From positions 310,001-374,000 of the forward strand of contig NZ_JANTEZ010000003.1 of assembly GCF_024978135.1 (NCBI RefSeq): DNA of 64,000 nt, in the 5' to 3' direction. The DNA is from Herbiconiux gentiana. Its GTDB lineage: Bacteria; Actinomycetota; Actinomycetes; Actinomycetales; Microbacteriaceae. Both the position numbers and the translations under genes were made by a program. The notes under the pieces are model-generated. The model was given only the letters and a program-made list of their open reading frames with translations, searched no databases and was not told the DNA's origin. Shown piece after piece: positions 15,902-23,149 of the stretch (its first letter is position 1; each line of letters begins with the position of its first letter).

Positions 15902-16944
15902 CACACCGCTGCCAGGTCGGCCCGCTCGGGCTGACGCGGCCCCGTCTCGGTCTCCGGCGCATCCGGCAGCTGCAGCTCGGCCGGCACCGGGATGTCGTAC
16001 ATCTTCGCGGCGTTCAGCCCGAGGATCTTGCGCTTCTGATCCATCGTGATGGGCGCGTACTCGGTCATGTCCTCGGGGATCTGGAAGTCGACGAAGGCCT
16101 CGACGAGCCACTTCGGCGTCCACAGCGCGTAGTCGCTCGAGAACTGGATGCGGTCCTCGCCGATCCAGTAGATGAGCTCGCCGATGATCTGCGCGAAGTA
16201 GCGCGGGCGGGTGTGGATGAACGGCATCGCCACGGCGAGCCCACCGTGGACGTTCGGCTCCTGCGTGGCGATCCAGCAGAAGTCCTCGAGCCGGGGCAGG
16301 CCGACGTGTTCGACCACGAAGTTGAGGTCGGTGAAGTCGGTCGCCGCGTGGTCGACGTCGGCGACGTCGAAGGCGTCGCGGTCGAGGGGGCGGATGGTCG
16401 GTCCCTTGTGCACGTGGATGTTCGTGATGCCGAGCTCCCGGCACAGTTCGAAGTAGCGGTAGGCCCAGGGGTCGTCGAGCTTCCATCCGCGCGAGTCGCC
16501 GTGCCACTCGGCCGTGTAGAGCTTCACGCCCTTCAGGTTGAAGCGCTCGGCGTCGGCGCGCAGCTGGTCGAGGCCGGCCTCGCCGTTGCGGGGGTCGAAG
16601 TTGTGGTTGTACGTCAGCTTGTCGGGGTTCGCCTGAGTGAGTGCCCAGGCCTCCTCGGTCTGGCCGAAGCCGTTCACGTAGAACTCGCCGAGCGCGGCGG
16701 GCTGGAAGATGGCGTGGTCGACGATGTCGTCGGCGAAGACGTCGCGCATGAAGCGCTCGCCGCCCTGGTAGAGGTACTCCTCATAGCTCCACTTCTCGCT
16801 CTCGGGCGAGAGGTTCGCGTGGTAGTCGTAGAAGCAGTCGATGAACTGCTTGCCGTGGATGTTGCGCTGGTTCTCGGGTCGCGCATCCCACAACGCCACG
16901 TGGGCGTCGACGATGAAAAAGCTCTCGCCGTCCTTCTGATACAT
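15901..16944 (-). CDS. amidohydrolase-family protein (propane/phenol monooxygenase cluster type)
   Basis: A 347-residue cytosolic TIM-barrel protein of the amidohydrolase_2 type. Metal-ligand positions are IVDAHVALWD near the N-terminus (the usual HxH is reduced to one His), then GVKLYTAEWHG, NIHVHKGP, VVEHVGLP and FSSDYALW (terminal Asp). It belongs to the subgroup encoded downstream of propane-type and phenol-type diiron monooxygenases, where it is needed for activity or metal loading rather than known hydrolysis. AAAGGAG lies upstream of ATG 16944. It is the first gene of the four-gene minus operon, reading away from the GAF regulator. Confidence 0.82.
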   Translation of the reverse strand: MYQKDGESFFIVDAHVALWDARPENQRNIHGKQFIDCFYDYHANLSPESEKWSYEEYLYQGGERFMRDVFADDIVDHAIFQPAALGEFYVNGFGQTEEAWALTQANPDKLTYNHNFDPRNGEAGLDQLRADAERFNLKGVKLYTAEWHGDSRGWKLDDPWAYRYFELCRELGITNIHVHKGPTIRPLDRDAFDVADVDHAATDFTDLNFVVEHVGLPRLEDFCWIATQEPNVHGGLAVAMPFIHTRPRYFAQIIGELIYWIGEDRIQFSSDYALWTPKWLVEAFVDFQIPEDMTEYAPITMDQKRKILGLNAAKMYDIPVPAELQLPDAPETETGPRQPERADLAAV

Positions 16945-16968
16945 GTCTGCTCCTTTGCCGCATGTGAA

Positions 16969-16982
16969 AGGACCTCGGTCCT
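16969..16982. promoter_or_regulatory. AGGACC-TC-GGTCCT inverted repeat
   Basis: Six-base arms separated by two bases lie 25 bases upstream of the amidohydrolase start, in its leader. It could be an operator or a short hairpin. No matching copy is seen in the rest of this intergenic region. Confidence 0.35.
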
Positions 16983-17028
16983 GAAGGCGACGCTAGACGC
17001 CGGGCCCGGCTGCGTGGGGAATGCCCGG

Positions 17029-17041
17029 TCTCAATGTGAGA
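17029..17041. promoter_or_regulatory. TCTCA-ATG-TGAGA inverted repeat, candidate operator of the GAF/Fis regulator
   Basis: A perfect 5-base inverted repeat with a 3-base spacer lies midway between the divergent amidohydrolase operon and the regulator gene (16945-17108). Fis-type activators bind short dyads of this kind upstream of their targets, so this is the best candidate site; binding is inferred. Confidence 0.45.
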
Positions 17042-17108
17042 CGGACTCCGGGGACACCCTCAGCGGGCACACCTAGAATGACTGGGACGGTCGACTGCAA
17101 AGGTGCTG

Positions 17109-18584
17109 ATGGACGTTCACGATCTCCCCTCCCGTGCGCAGGAGCACACGGCGCCGGTGGCGGCGCTGCCCCCGCGGCTGATCGCCTCGTGGCGACGGAG
17201 CGAGGGCTACGGTGTTCCCCTCGACGAGGTGCAGCCGGTCTTCTCGGGCACCTACGACGACGAGTCGCTGTTCTCGGAGTGCGGGCGCGAGGTGCTCGCC
17301 GAGCTGCACAGCACCCTCGCCTCCGAGCCCGTCGGACTCATGCTCACCGACGCCGACGGGCTGGTGCTGAGCCGGCTGACCAGCGATCGGCAGCTGCTGC
17401 AGTCGCTCGACCGCGTGCACCTGGCTCCCGGCTTCTCGTACTCCGAGCGGGATGCCGGCACGAACGGTCTCGGCCTCGCCCTCGCCGACCGCGTGCCCTC
17501 GCTCGTGCGGGCCGAGGACCACTACTCGCGCAGCCTCTGCGGCTACACCTGCGCGGCCGCCCCCATCTTCGATCCCGAGACGGGGCGCCTCGAGGGTGCC
17601 GTGAACTTCACCACGTGGTCGGATGCGCGTTCCGACCTCCTGCTCGCGCTCGCCCAGATGGCGGCCACCTCGACCGCGAACCTCATGCTCGCGCGGTCAC
17701 ACGGGCACCGACCGCCGCGCCGGGCAGCCCGGGGTCAGGTCTTCCGCATCGAGGCGCTGCGCACCGCACCCGGCACCGACGGTGAGCTGCCGCTCTCGGA
17801 GGCGTGGACCGCCGCCCTGGCCCAGGCCGTCGGCGCGCTGCAGAGCGGACGCGTGGTCGCCGCCGTCGGCGAGCGCGGAAGCGGCCGCTCGACGCTGCTC
17901 GCCCAGGCGCAGCGCGCCGTGCAGCCCCGCAACCGCCTGATCGCGGTGCGGGTGCCCGAACCCCACGACGTCGAATCCTGGCTGTCGTTCTGGACGCCGG
18001 AGCTCGCCCGACCCCAGACCGGCTTCGTCATCTGCGACACCGACGACCTCCCCGTCGCCGCCGCCGAGCGTCTGCGCTCGCTGGTGCTCGAGGCGCGCGG
18101 CTCGGTGACCGGTGCCTACGGGTTGTCGGCCGAGAGCTTCGACGCGGTGCCGGCACCGCTCGCGGGCCTTGTCGACACCGTCGTGCAGGTGCCCGCGCTC
18201 CGTGACCGGCCCGCCGACATCCTGCCCCTGGCCGACCACCTCGCCACCCGGGCCCGCGCCCGTCGGGTCGAGATCACCCCGGCGGCGGCGCGCGCCCTGA
18301 CCGACTACGGCTGGCCAGGCAACGCTGCCGAGCTGGCCACCGTGATGAAGGACGCGGCCGTGCGCACCGACGTGATCGACCTGCGGCACCTGCCGCCTGA
18401 GCTGCTCTCGCGCGGAGAGCACTTGCCCCGCATCAAGGCCTTCGAGCGCGAGGAGATGGTGCGGGTGCTCACCCGCCCCGGCATCTCGATCGAGGAGGCG
18501 GCGGTCGAGCTCGGCATGAGTCGCGCGACGGTCTACCGCAAGCTCACGGCGTACGGCATCCGCCTGCCGAAGGCTGCGGGCTGA
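17109..18584 (+). CDS. GAF / degenerate AAA+ / Fis-HTH transcriptional regulator (AcoR/MimR-like)
   Basis: A 491-residue regulator. Residues ~1-200 form a GAF-type sensor (LIASWRRSEGYGV near the start; GLMLTDADGLVLSRL; DAGTNGLGLAL). The middle ~215-400 is an AAA+ remnant: Walker A is GERGSGRST (Lys replaced by Arg), Walker B is FVICDTDDL, and the sigma-54 GAFTGA loop is absent. The end is a Fis helix-turn-helix (ISIEEAAVELGMSRATVYRK). Actinobacteria lack sigma-54, so such proteins activate ordinary promoters. AAAGG lies 5 bases before ATG 17109; a GTG six bases upstream is possible. It is divergent from the amidohydrolase/ADH operon, which it probably controls. Confidence 0.87.
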   Translation: MDVHDLPSRAQEHTAPVAALPPRLIASWRRSEGYGVPLDEVQPVFSGTYDDESLFSECGREVLAELHSTLASEPVGLMLTDADGLVLSRLTSDRQLLQSLDRVHLAPGFSYSERDAGTNGLGLALADRVPSLVRAEDHYSRSLCGYTCAAAPIFDPETGRLEGAVNFTTWSDARSDLLLALAQMAATSTANLMLARSHGHRPPRRAARGQVFRIEALRTAPGTDGELPLSEAWTAALAQAVGALQSGRVVAAVGERGSGRSTLLAQAQRAVQPRNRLIAVRVPEPHDVESWLSFWTPELARPQTGFVICDTDDLPVAAAERLRSLVLEARGSVTGAYGLSAESFDAVPAPLAGLVDTVVQVPALRDRPADILPLADHLATRARARRVEITPAAARALTDYGWPGNAAELATVMKDAAVRTDVIDLRHLPPELLSRGEHLPRIKAFEREEMVRVLTRPGISIEEAAVELGMSRATVYRKLTAYGIRLPKAAG

Positions 18585-18626
18585 GCGGACGCGCGGCGGC
18601 GTCTCGGGCGGGTGAGGGGCCCGGGC

Positions 18627-19169
18627 TCAGAGGCCTGCTTGCAGGGCCCGGATGCTCGCTCCGAGCTCGCCCGACGCGAGGAGGCCTGCGCCGAGGGGCC
18701 CCGAGGTGTCGGTGCCGAGCGCGGGCAGCAGCGCGAGCGCCGCGCGCACCGGGTCGCTGAGATGGTCGAGCTGCCAGGCGATCTCGTCGTGGCGCGCGGT
18801 CTCGGCTGCGCCAGGAGCGCCGTGCGCTGCCAGCCCCGCCGCCTTCGCCGCGTAGGCCGCGGCGCCGAGGGCGTGCGCGCCCATGTGCGCAACGCCCGCC
18901 GCCTGCCCGGCCGACCACGCCGCGGCCCGGGCCGCCGGCGACGTCACGGCCTGTGCCGCCCGGTTGGCGACGAATCGCCGCCTGATCTCCCCGGCCGCAT
19001 CCAGCTCACCCCGAGCGAAGGCCCGCGCCCGGGCGATCGCGTCGCGCGGGCGGTCGTCGTCATCGGGCGCCTCCGCCTCGAACAGCGCCAGCACCCGCTC
19101 GGCGCAGTCGGCCGCCCAGGCGGCCACGAGGCGGCGGTCGGACTCGCTGAGCGTCTGCGGTGAGGCCAT
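18627..19169 (-). CDS. putative immunity protein (Imm-5-like)
   Basis: A 180-residue, alanine-rich, all-helical protein. It starts MASPQTLSESDRRLVAAWAA, continues CAERVLALFE, and has repeated helices such as AAQAVTSPAARAAAWSAGQA and AAYAAKAAGLAAHG. Proteins of this pattern are labelled Imm-5-like or 'putative immunity protein' and were earlier mislabelled SbcC-like. No cognate toxin is adjacent, and no signal peptide is present. The function is not demonstrated. It lies tail-to-tail with the GAF regulator. Confidence 0.72.
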   Translation of the reverse strand: MASPQTLSESDRRLVAAWAADCAERVLALFEAEAPDDDDRPRDAIARARAFARGELDAAGEIRRRFVANRAAQAVTSPAARAAAWSAGQAAGVAHMGAHALGAAAYAAKAAGLAAHGAPGAAETARHDEIAWQLDHLSDPVRAALALLPALGTDTSGPLGAGLLASGELGASIRALQAGL

Positions 19170-19287
19170 CCCCCACCTTCGCACGCTCGCCCGAGTCGGT
19201 CTATCCGAACCCGGGTCCGGCCTCCTAAGCTCGGGCCATGGCGGTGGGCATCCCCGTCGATGCCCCCGATCGAGATGGAGCGCAGTG

Positions 19288-19671
19288 ATGAGACGACCCG
19301 GCGGAGTGACCCTGGTGGCTGTGATCGTGTGGATCTCCGGCGCGCTGCAGATCATCGGCGGTGTGATCGGTCTGATCACAGCCCAGACGACGGCCGAGGT
19401 GACCGGGTCGGCCGGCTCGGTGGTGACCACCTCGATCATCGCGATCGTGCTCGGCGTCGTGACGATCGTCGTCGGCGCCGCCCTCCTGCGCGGCAGCCAG
19501 CTCGCCCGGGTGCTGACGACGATCGTGCTGGCACTGAACCTGATCGGCGGACTGTACCTCGTGATCGGCACTCCGTCGAACGTGCTGCAGGGCATCCTGA
19601 ACGCCGTGCTCGCGCTGATTGGGATCGTGCTGCTCTACACCCGCAGCGCGAACGCCTACTTCCGCGGCTGA
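19288..19671 (+). CDS. small four-helix membrane protein (DUF7144-like)
   Basis: A 127-residue protein composed almost wholly of four membrane helices (TLVAVIVWISGALQIIGGVI, VTTSIIAIVLGVVTIVVGA, LARVLTTIVLALNLIGGLYL, ILNAVLALIGIVLLYTRSA). ATGGAG lies upstream of the chosen ATG. The pattern resembles small actinobacterial membrane proteins of the DUF7144 type. Function unknown. No partner gene is evident; the S4-domain gene follows after 36 bases. Confidence 0.75.
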   Translation: MRRPGGVTLVAVIVWISGALQIIGGVIGLITAQTTAEVTGSAGSVVTTSIIAIVLGVVTIVVGAALLRGSQLARVLTTIVLALNLIGGLYLVIGTPSNVLQGILNAVLALIGIVLLYTRSANAYFRG

Positions 19672-19707
19672 GCTCGCGTAGCCTGGCGGCATGACGAGCG
19701 AGGCCGC

Positions 19708-19941
19708 ATGACGAAGAAGAACCAGGCGCCGATCGACGACGTCTCGATCGGCGGGGAGATGATCCGCCTGGGGCAGTTCCTCAAGTTCGCGGGGCTGCTC
19801 GACAGCGGCGGCATGGTCAAGGAGGCCATCGCCGACGGCGACGTGACGGTCAACGGCGAGGTCGACCTGCGCCGCGGGCGGCAGCTGGTCGCCGGAGACG
19901 TCGTCGGATTCGAGGGCCGCCGCGCCCGCGTCTCCCCCTGA
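19708..19941 (+). CDS. S4-domain RNA-binding protein (YbcJ/YaaA-like)
   Basis: A 77-residue protein that is just an S4 domain: IRLGQFLKFAGLLDSGGMVK then EAIADGDVTVNGEVDLRRGR and a closing strand. Family members bind structured RNA, often 23S rRNA fragments, in the cytosol. An upstream ATG in the same region (19691) is out of frame; ATG 19708 fits the family length. It is tail-to-tail with the GNAT gene, 16 bases apart. Confidence 0.87.
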   Translation: MTKKNQAPIDDVSIGGEMIRLGQFLKFAGLLDSGGMVKEAIADGDVTVNGEVDLRRGRQLVAGDVVGFEGRRARVSP

Positions 19942-19957
19942 CGACTCGCTCGCCGGC

Positions 19958-20506
19958 TCAGGCGAGCGGTTTGCGCCAGAGCTGATAGTCGCAGGGCACG
20001 GCCAGCGGAGCCGCCAGCTCGGGGTAGTCGTCGGCGAACGATCGGCTCGCCACCTTCCGGTAACCCGCCCGGCCGTACCACTCCGCGAGCCGCACCTTCG
20101 ACTCCTGCCGGTGCCCGGTCGGCACGAGGAGTTCGAGCTGCATCTCGGTGGCGCCCGCCTCGCGTGCGATGCGTTCGGCTGCCGTCACGAGCCCTCGCCC
20201 GATCCCGGTGCCCTGCGCGTGGGGTTCGGCGGCGAGCATCCCGAAGCCCCAGACCGCGTCGTCGAGGCGGTGAACGTGCAGGCAGCCGACCGGCCTCTCG
20301 CCCACCGTCGCCACCAGAAGCTCGGATGCCCGGAGGAGGCCACGCAGCTCGTCGGCCGTCACGCGAACGGTGCCCCGGGTCCACATCCCCTGCTCGCCGA
20401 TCGCGTAGGCGGCGTTGACGATCGTGACGAGACGGTCGACGAACCGGGCGTTCGCGGCCTCCGCCGGATCGGGCCGGGAGATCGAGAGCGTGGGGTCGTC
20501 GAGCAT
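19958..20506 (-). CDS. GNAT family N-acetyltransferase
   Basis: A 182-residue acetyltransferase. The acetyl-CoA pyrophosphate loop is visible as HAQGTGIGRGLVTAAERIA (motif A, Q/RxxGxG/A), with the following strand MQLELLVPTG and the end motif WYGRAGYRKV. The N-terminal part (FVDRLVTIVNAAYAIGEQGMW) is typical of GNATs acting on small amines. It is divergent from the repeat-peptide operon, sharing a 128-base spacer. The spacer contains a 6-base inverted repeat, GTTCCG/CGGAAC, at 20538-20557. The substrate is unknown, and a link to the neighbouring operon is only possible. Confidence 0.85.
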   Translation of the reverse strand: MLDDPTLSISRPDPAEAANARFVDRLVTIVNAAYAIGEQGMWTRGTVRVTADELRGLLRASELLVATVGERPVGCLHVHRLDDAVWGFGMLAAEPHAQGTGIGRGLVTAAERIAREAGATEMQLELLVPTGHRQESKVRLAEWYGRAGYRKVASRSFADDYPELAAPLAVPCDYQLWRKPLA

Positions 20507-20634
20507 GATGACGACGGTACCGGCACCGGCTGCCGAAGTTCCGTCGATGGTCGGAACCGGGGGCCTGTCGGGTGTCGGGGGTGCGGCGTACGGTGGATCA
20601 CGACGGCAGCAACCGCCGGCGATTGGAGAAACCC

Positions 20635-20892
20635 ATGGCAATCAACGACGACGACATCACCACCGACGGTGCGGGCGGCGGCGAAGGCACCGCTGACGGC
20701 GGAGCCAACCCCGGCGGTCACGACGGCGGAGCCGACGGCTCGGCCTCGGCCGGCGAAGGCACCGCAGACGGCGGCGCGAACGCCGACGGCCACGACGGCG
20801 GGGCCGACGGCTCGGCCGACGAGGGCGAGGGCACCGCTGACGGCGGCGCCAACGCCGACGGCCACGACGGCGGGGCCGACGGCTCGGCGTGA
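20635..20892 (+). CDS. acidic repeat peptide, possible substrate of the adjacent oxygenase
   Basis: An 85-residue peptide. Residues 1-15 (MAINDDDITTDGAGG) look like a short leader. Residues 16-85 are three tandem 24-residue units (the last cut to 22), each starting GEGTADGGAN and ending GHDGGADGSA, with one His per unit (29, 53, 77). It contains no Lys, Arg, Cys or aromatic residue after the leader and is highly acidic, so it should be unstructured. Its TGA overlaps the GTG start of the cupin oxygenase gene. No signal peptide is seen. Small Asp/Gly-rich proteins like this accompany such cupins in related genomes as far as I recall, but without an assigned role. A modified-peptide precursor role is inference. 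Confidence 0.75.
   Translation: MAINDDDITTDGAGGGEGTADGGANPGGHDGGADGSASAGEGTADGGANADGHDGGADGSADEGEGTADGGANADGHDGGADGSA
20680..20889 (+). repeat. 72-bp coding tandem repeat (x2.9)
   Basis: Three in-frame copies lie at 20680-20751, 20752-20823 and 20824-20889 inside the peptide gene. Differences are mostly synonymous third-position changes, plus Pro/Ala and Gly/Asp swaps in copy 1, so the amino-acid unit is under selection and not a recent slip product. Confidence 0.9.
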
Positions 20893-22148
20893 CGATCGAC
20901 ATCGAGCGCGGGTCGGTCGACCGGCCCGCGCTCTCCCGTTGCATCGCGGTGGCTCCTGAGGAGTTCGACCGTGAGTTCTGGGGAACGAAGCCCCTGCTCT
21001 CCCGGGCCGACACCCTCCCCTCGGCCTTCAGCGACCTGATGACCGAGGCCGCGGTCGACGAGCTCGTCAGCTCGCGGGGGCTGCGCACGCCGTTCATCCG
21101 TATGGCGCACGAGGGTTCGGTGCTCTCCCCTTCCTCGTACACGGCGCCCGGCGGCTTCGGCGCCGAGGTCGGCGACCAGGTGAGCTCCGAGAAGGTGCTG
21201 CAGGAGTTCGCCGGCGGGGCCACCATCGTGCTGCAGGGGCTGCACCGCACCTGGCCGCCGCTGATCGACTTCACCCGGCGGCTGGTCGACGACCTCGGGC
21301 ATCCGATCCAGGTCAACGCCTACATCACGCCCGCGTCCTCGCGCGGCTTCGACCCGCACTACGACGTGCACGACGTGTTCGTGCTGCAGATCGCGGGCGA
21401 GAAGCACTGGCGCATCCACACCCCTGTGCATGTCGACCCCCTGCGCGATCAGCCCTGGGGCGACCATCGCGCCGCCGTGGCCGAGGCCGCGACGCACGAG
21501 CCCGTGATCGACGCGGTCTTCCGGCCAGGCGACGCCCTCTATCTCCCGCGCGGGTGGATCCACTCGGCCGAGGCGCTCGGCGGAACGAGCGTGCACCTCA
21601 CCATCGGTGTCGCCGCGTACACGCGCGCTGACGTCGTGCAGGCGCTGATCGGGTCGCTCGGCGACGTCGCCGCGTTGCGGTCGTCGTTGCCCGCGGGGCT
21701 CGACTTCTCTGACCCGGCCGCCCTGAAGTCGGTGGTCGATGACACGCTCGCCGCGGTGCAGCAGGCGTTCGCCGATCTGGCCGGCCACGAGACGGATGCG
21801 GTGGTCACCGTGTCGAAGAGCCTCACCTCGCGCTTCGCCTCGGCCACGCGCCCCGAACCGGTATCGCCGTTGGCCACCGTCGACTTCATCTCGGCGCTCA
21901 GTGAAGCGTCGCGGGTGCGGTGGCGCGGCTCGCTGCACGCCGCCGTCGAGCTCAGCGACGACAGAGAGAGCGTGCGCATCCGCACCTCGACGAAGACCGT
22001 CGCTCTGCCCGTCGAGGCCGAAGCGGCGGTGCGCCGTCTGCACGAGGGCGGCGAGGTCGCGCTCGGCGAGCTGCCGGGGCTCGATGCCGCCAGCGCGGTG
22101 GTCGTCGTGAGGCGACTGCTGCGTGAGGGCGTCCTGGTTCCTGCGTGA
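20889..22148 (+). CDS. JmjC-type cupin (cupin_4) 2-oxoglutarate/Fe(II) oxygenase
   Basis: A 419-residue protein of the cupin_4 (ribosomal-oxygenase-like) family. The iron site is FDPHYDVHDVFVLQIAGEKH (HxD, residues ~157-176) with the distal His in LPRGWIHSAEALGG. NAYITPASSRG before it is the usual 2-oxoglutarate-side strand. The C-terminal ~150 residues (KSLTSRFASAT onward) match the dimerisation/winged-helix part of ROX-like enzymes. Relatives hydroxylate Arg or His of ribosomal proteins using O2 and 2-oxoglutarate. The GTG start overlaps the repeat-peptide stop, and its stop overlaps the next GTG, so a dedicated peptide substrate is suggested. Confidence 0.87.
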   Translation: MTIDIERGSVDRPALSRCIAVAPEEFDREFWGTKPLLSRADTLPSAFSDLMTEAAVDELVSSRGLRTPFIRMAHEGSVLSPSSYTAPGGFGAEVGDQVSSEKVLQEFAGGATIVLQGLHRTWPPLIDFTRRLVDDLGHPIQVNAYITPASSRGFDPHYDVHDVFVLQIAGEKHWRIHTPVHVDPLRDQPWGDHRAAVAEAATHEPVIDAVFRPGDALYLPRGWIHSAEALGGTSVHLTIGVAAYTRADVVQALIGSLGDVAALRSSLPAGLDFSDPAALKSVVDDTLAAVQQAFADLAGHETDAVVTVSKSLTSRFASATRPEPVSPLATVDFISALSEASRVRWRGSLHAAVELSDDRESVRIRTSTKTVALPVEAEAAVRRLHEGGEVALGELPGLDAASAVVVVRRLLREGVLVPA

Positions 22149-23110
22149 GTGCCACCGCGCTCCCCGCGACGGGCCTCCCCGGTGCCGGCCCGGCGTCGCC
22201 CGAGGAGTGGGCGCCGTGCAGCGACCGCTCGCGGGAGCGCGACGATCCGCTGTTCGCGACCGGATCGCGGGGGCTGCAGTGGTTCCTCGTCGAGGTGTCG
22301 AGCGGGTGGGGAAAACGGGCGCTGCTCGATCCGCCGTTCGACGCCGAGCTCGGCCGGGCGCTGGTGACTCGCATCGAGAGCGCGGGGCTGCGTCCGCTGG
22401 CGATCCGGCGCACGGGGCGGCACCCGTCGAGGCTCGAGGCGCAGACCTCGTGGCGGTGGGCGTTCGTCGACTCGCGGCCGGGGCACGAGGGCATCCGGTG
22501 GGGGGAGGTCGACTCGCCCGAGAAGCTGCTCGAGGTGCCCCTCGACGGCACGGCGGGACGCGCATCCGATCGCCCGCTCTTCGCGGTGTGCGCGCACGGG
22601 CGGCATGACCGCTGCTGCGCGGTGCGCGGGCGGCAGGTGGCGACGGTGCTGGCCGAGGCCTACCCCGAGGAGACGTGGGAGTGCTCGCATCTCGGCGGAG
22701 ACCGGTTCGCGGGCACGATGGTGCTGTTCCCGCACGGGCTGTACTACGGACGGGTCGACGACGGAGATGCGGCCGCGGTGGCGACGGCCTACACCGAGGG
22801 GCGGGTCGTCGAGGAGTTCTACCGGGGGCGGAGCGCGTTGACGCATCCGGTTCAGGCGGCGCAGCACTTCGCGCGCACGGCGTTCGGTGACGACCGGCTC
22901 GACGCCTTCGCACCGCTCGACGAGCACTGGAACGGGGTCGAGGGGCCGGGGGCGCGGTGGACCGTGCGGCTCGCCGCTCCGGGCGGTGGCGGGGCGACTC
23001 TTTCAGTCGAGCTCGCCGAGCACCTCTCGGCACCGCTGCTGTCGACCTGCGACACCACCCGCCCGGGTCAGGTGCGGCAGTGGGCGCTGGTCGATCTGCG
23101 CGAGGAGTGA
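22145..23110 (+). CDS. Suc/Fer-like (thioredoxin-fold [2Fe-2S]) protein
   Basis: A 321-residue protein of the sucrase/ferredoxin-like family. The iron-sulfur motif is CAHGRHDRCCAVRG (about residues 149-162), followed by CSHLGGDRFAGTMVLFPHGL with the second ligand set, the standard CxxHGxxDxCC...CSHxGG arrangement. Members are [2Fe-2S] thioredoxin-fold proteins in the cytosol. The GTG start overlaps the cupin stop (GTGA). As third gene of the operon it may supply electrons or protect the iron of the oxygenase; this is inferred from context only. The C-terminal 70 residues (residues ~250-321) are less conserved. Confidence 0.87.
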   Translation: MSATALPATGLPGAGPASPEEWAPCSDRSRERDDPLFATGSRGLQWFLVEVSSGWGKRALLDPPFDAELGRALVTRIESAGLRPLAIRRTGRHPSRLEAQTSWRWAFVDSRPGHEGIRWGEVDSPEKLLEVPLDGTAGRASDRPLFAVCAHGRHDRCCAVRGRQVATVLAEAYPEETWECSHLGGDRFAGTMVLFPHGLYYGRVDDGDAAAVATAYTEGRVVEEFYRGRSALTHPVQAAQHFARTAFGDDRLDAFAPLDEHWNGVEGPGARWTVRLAAPGGGGATLSVELAEHLSAPLLSTCDTTRPGQVRQWALVDLREE

Positions 23111-23119
23111 CGCCCTGGG

Positions 23120-23131
23120 TTGTCGCGACAA
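23120..23131. promoter_or_regulatory. TTGTCGCGACAA perfect palindrome, MarR operator
   Basis: A 12-base perfect palindrome lies between the ferredoxin gene stop and the MarR gene start, 18 bases before ATG 23150. MarR dimers bind palindromes of just this size, so autoregulation is the simplest reading. Confidence 0.65.
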
Positions 23132-23149
23132 GGGACGTACACTGAGCCC

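Noticed and set aside
16945-17108. Sigma-54 (-24/-12) promoter before the amidohydrolase operon
   Set aside because: No GG-N10-GC element fits, the regulator lacks GAFTGA, and actinobacteria lack sigma-54.
20680-20889. Tandem 72-bp units considered as a CRISPR-like array
   Set aside because: Units are contiguous without spacers, in frame, and coding with synonymous variation.
20718-23033. 771-codon minus-strand frame across the peptide/cupin/ferredoxin operon
   Set aside because: Pro/Arg-rich translation without any domain; the plus strand has three coupled genes with clear families.
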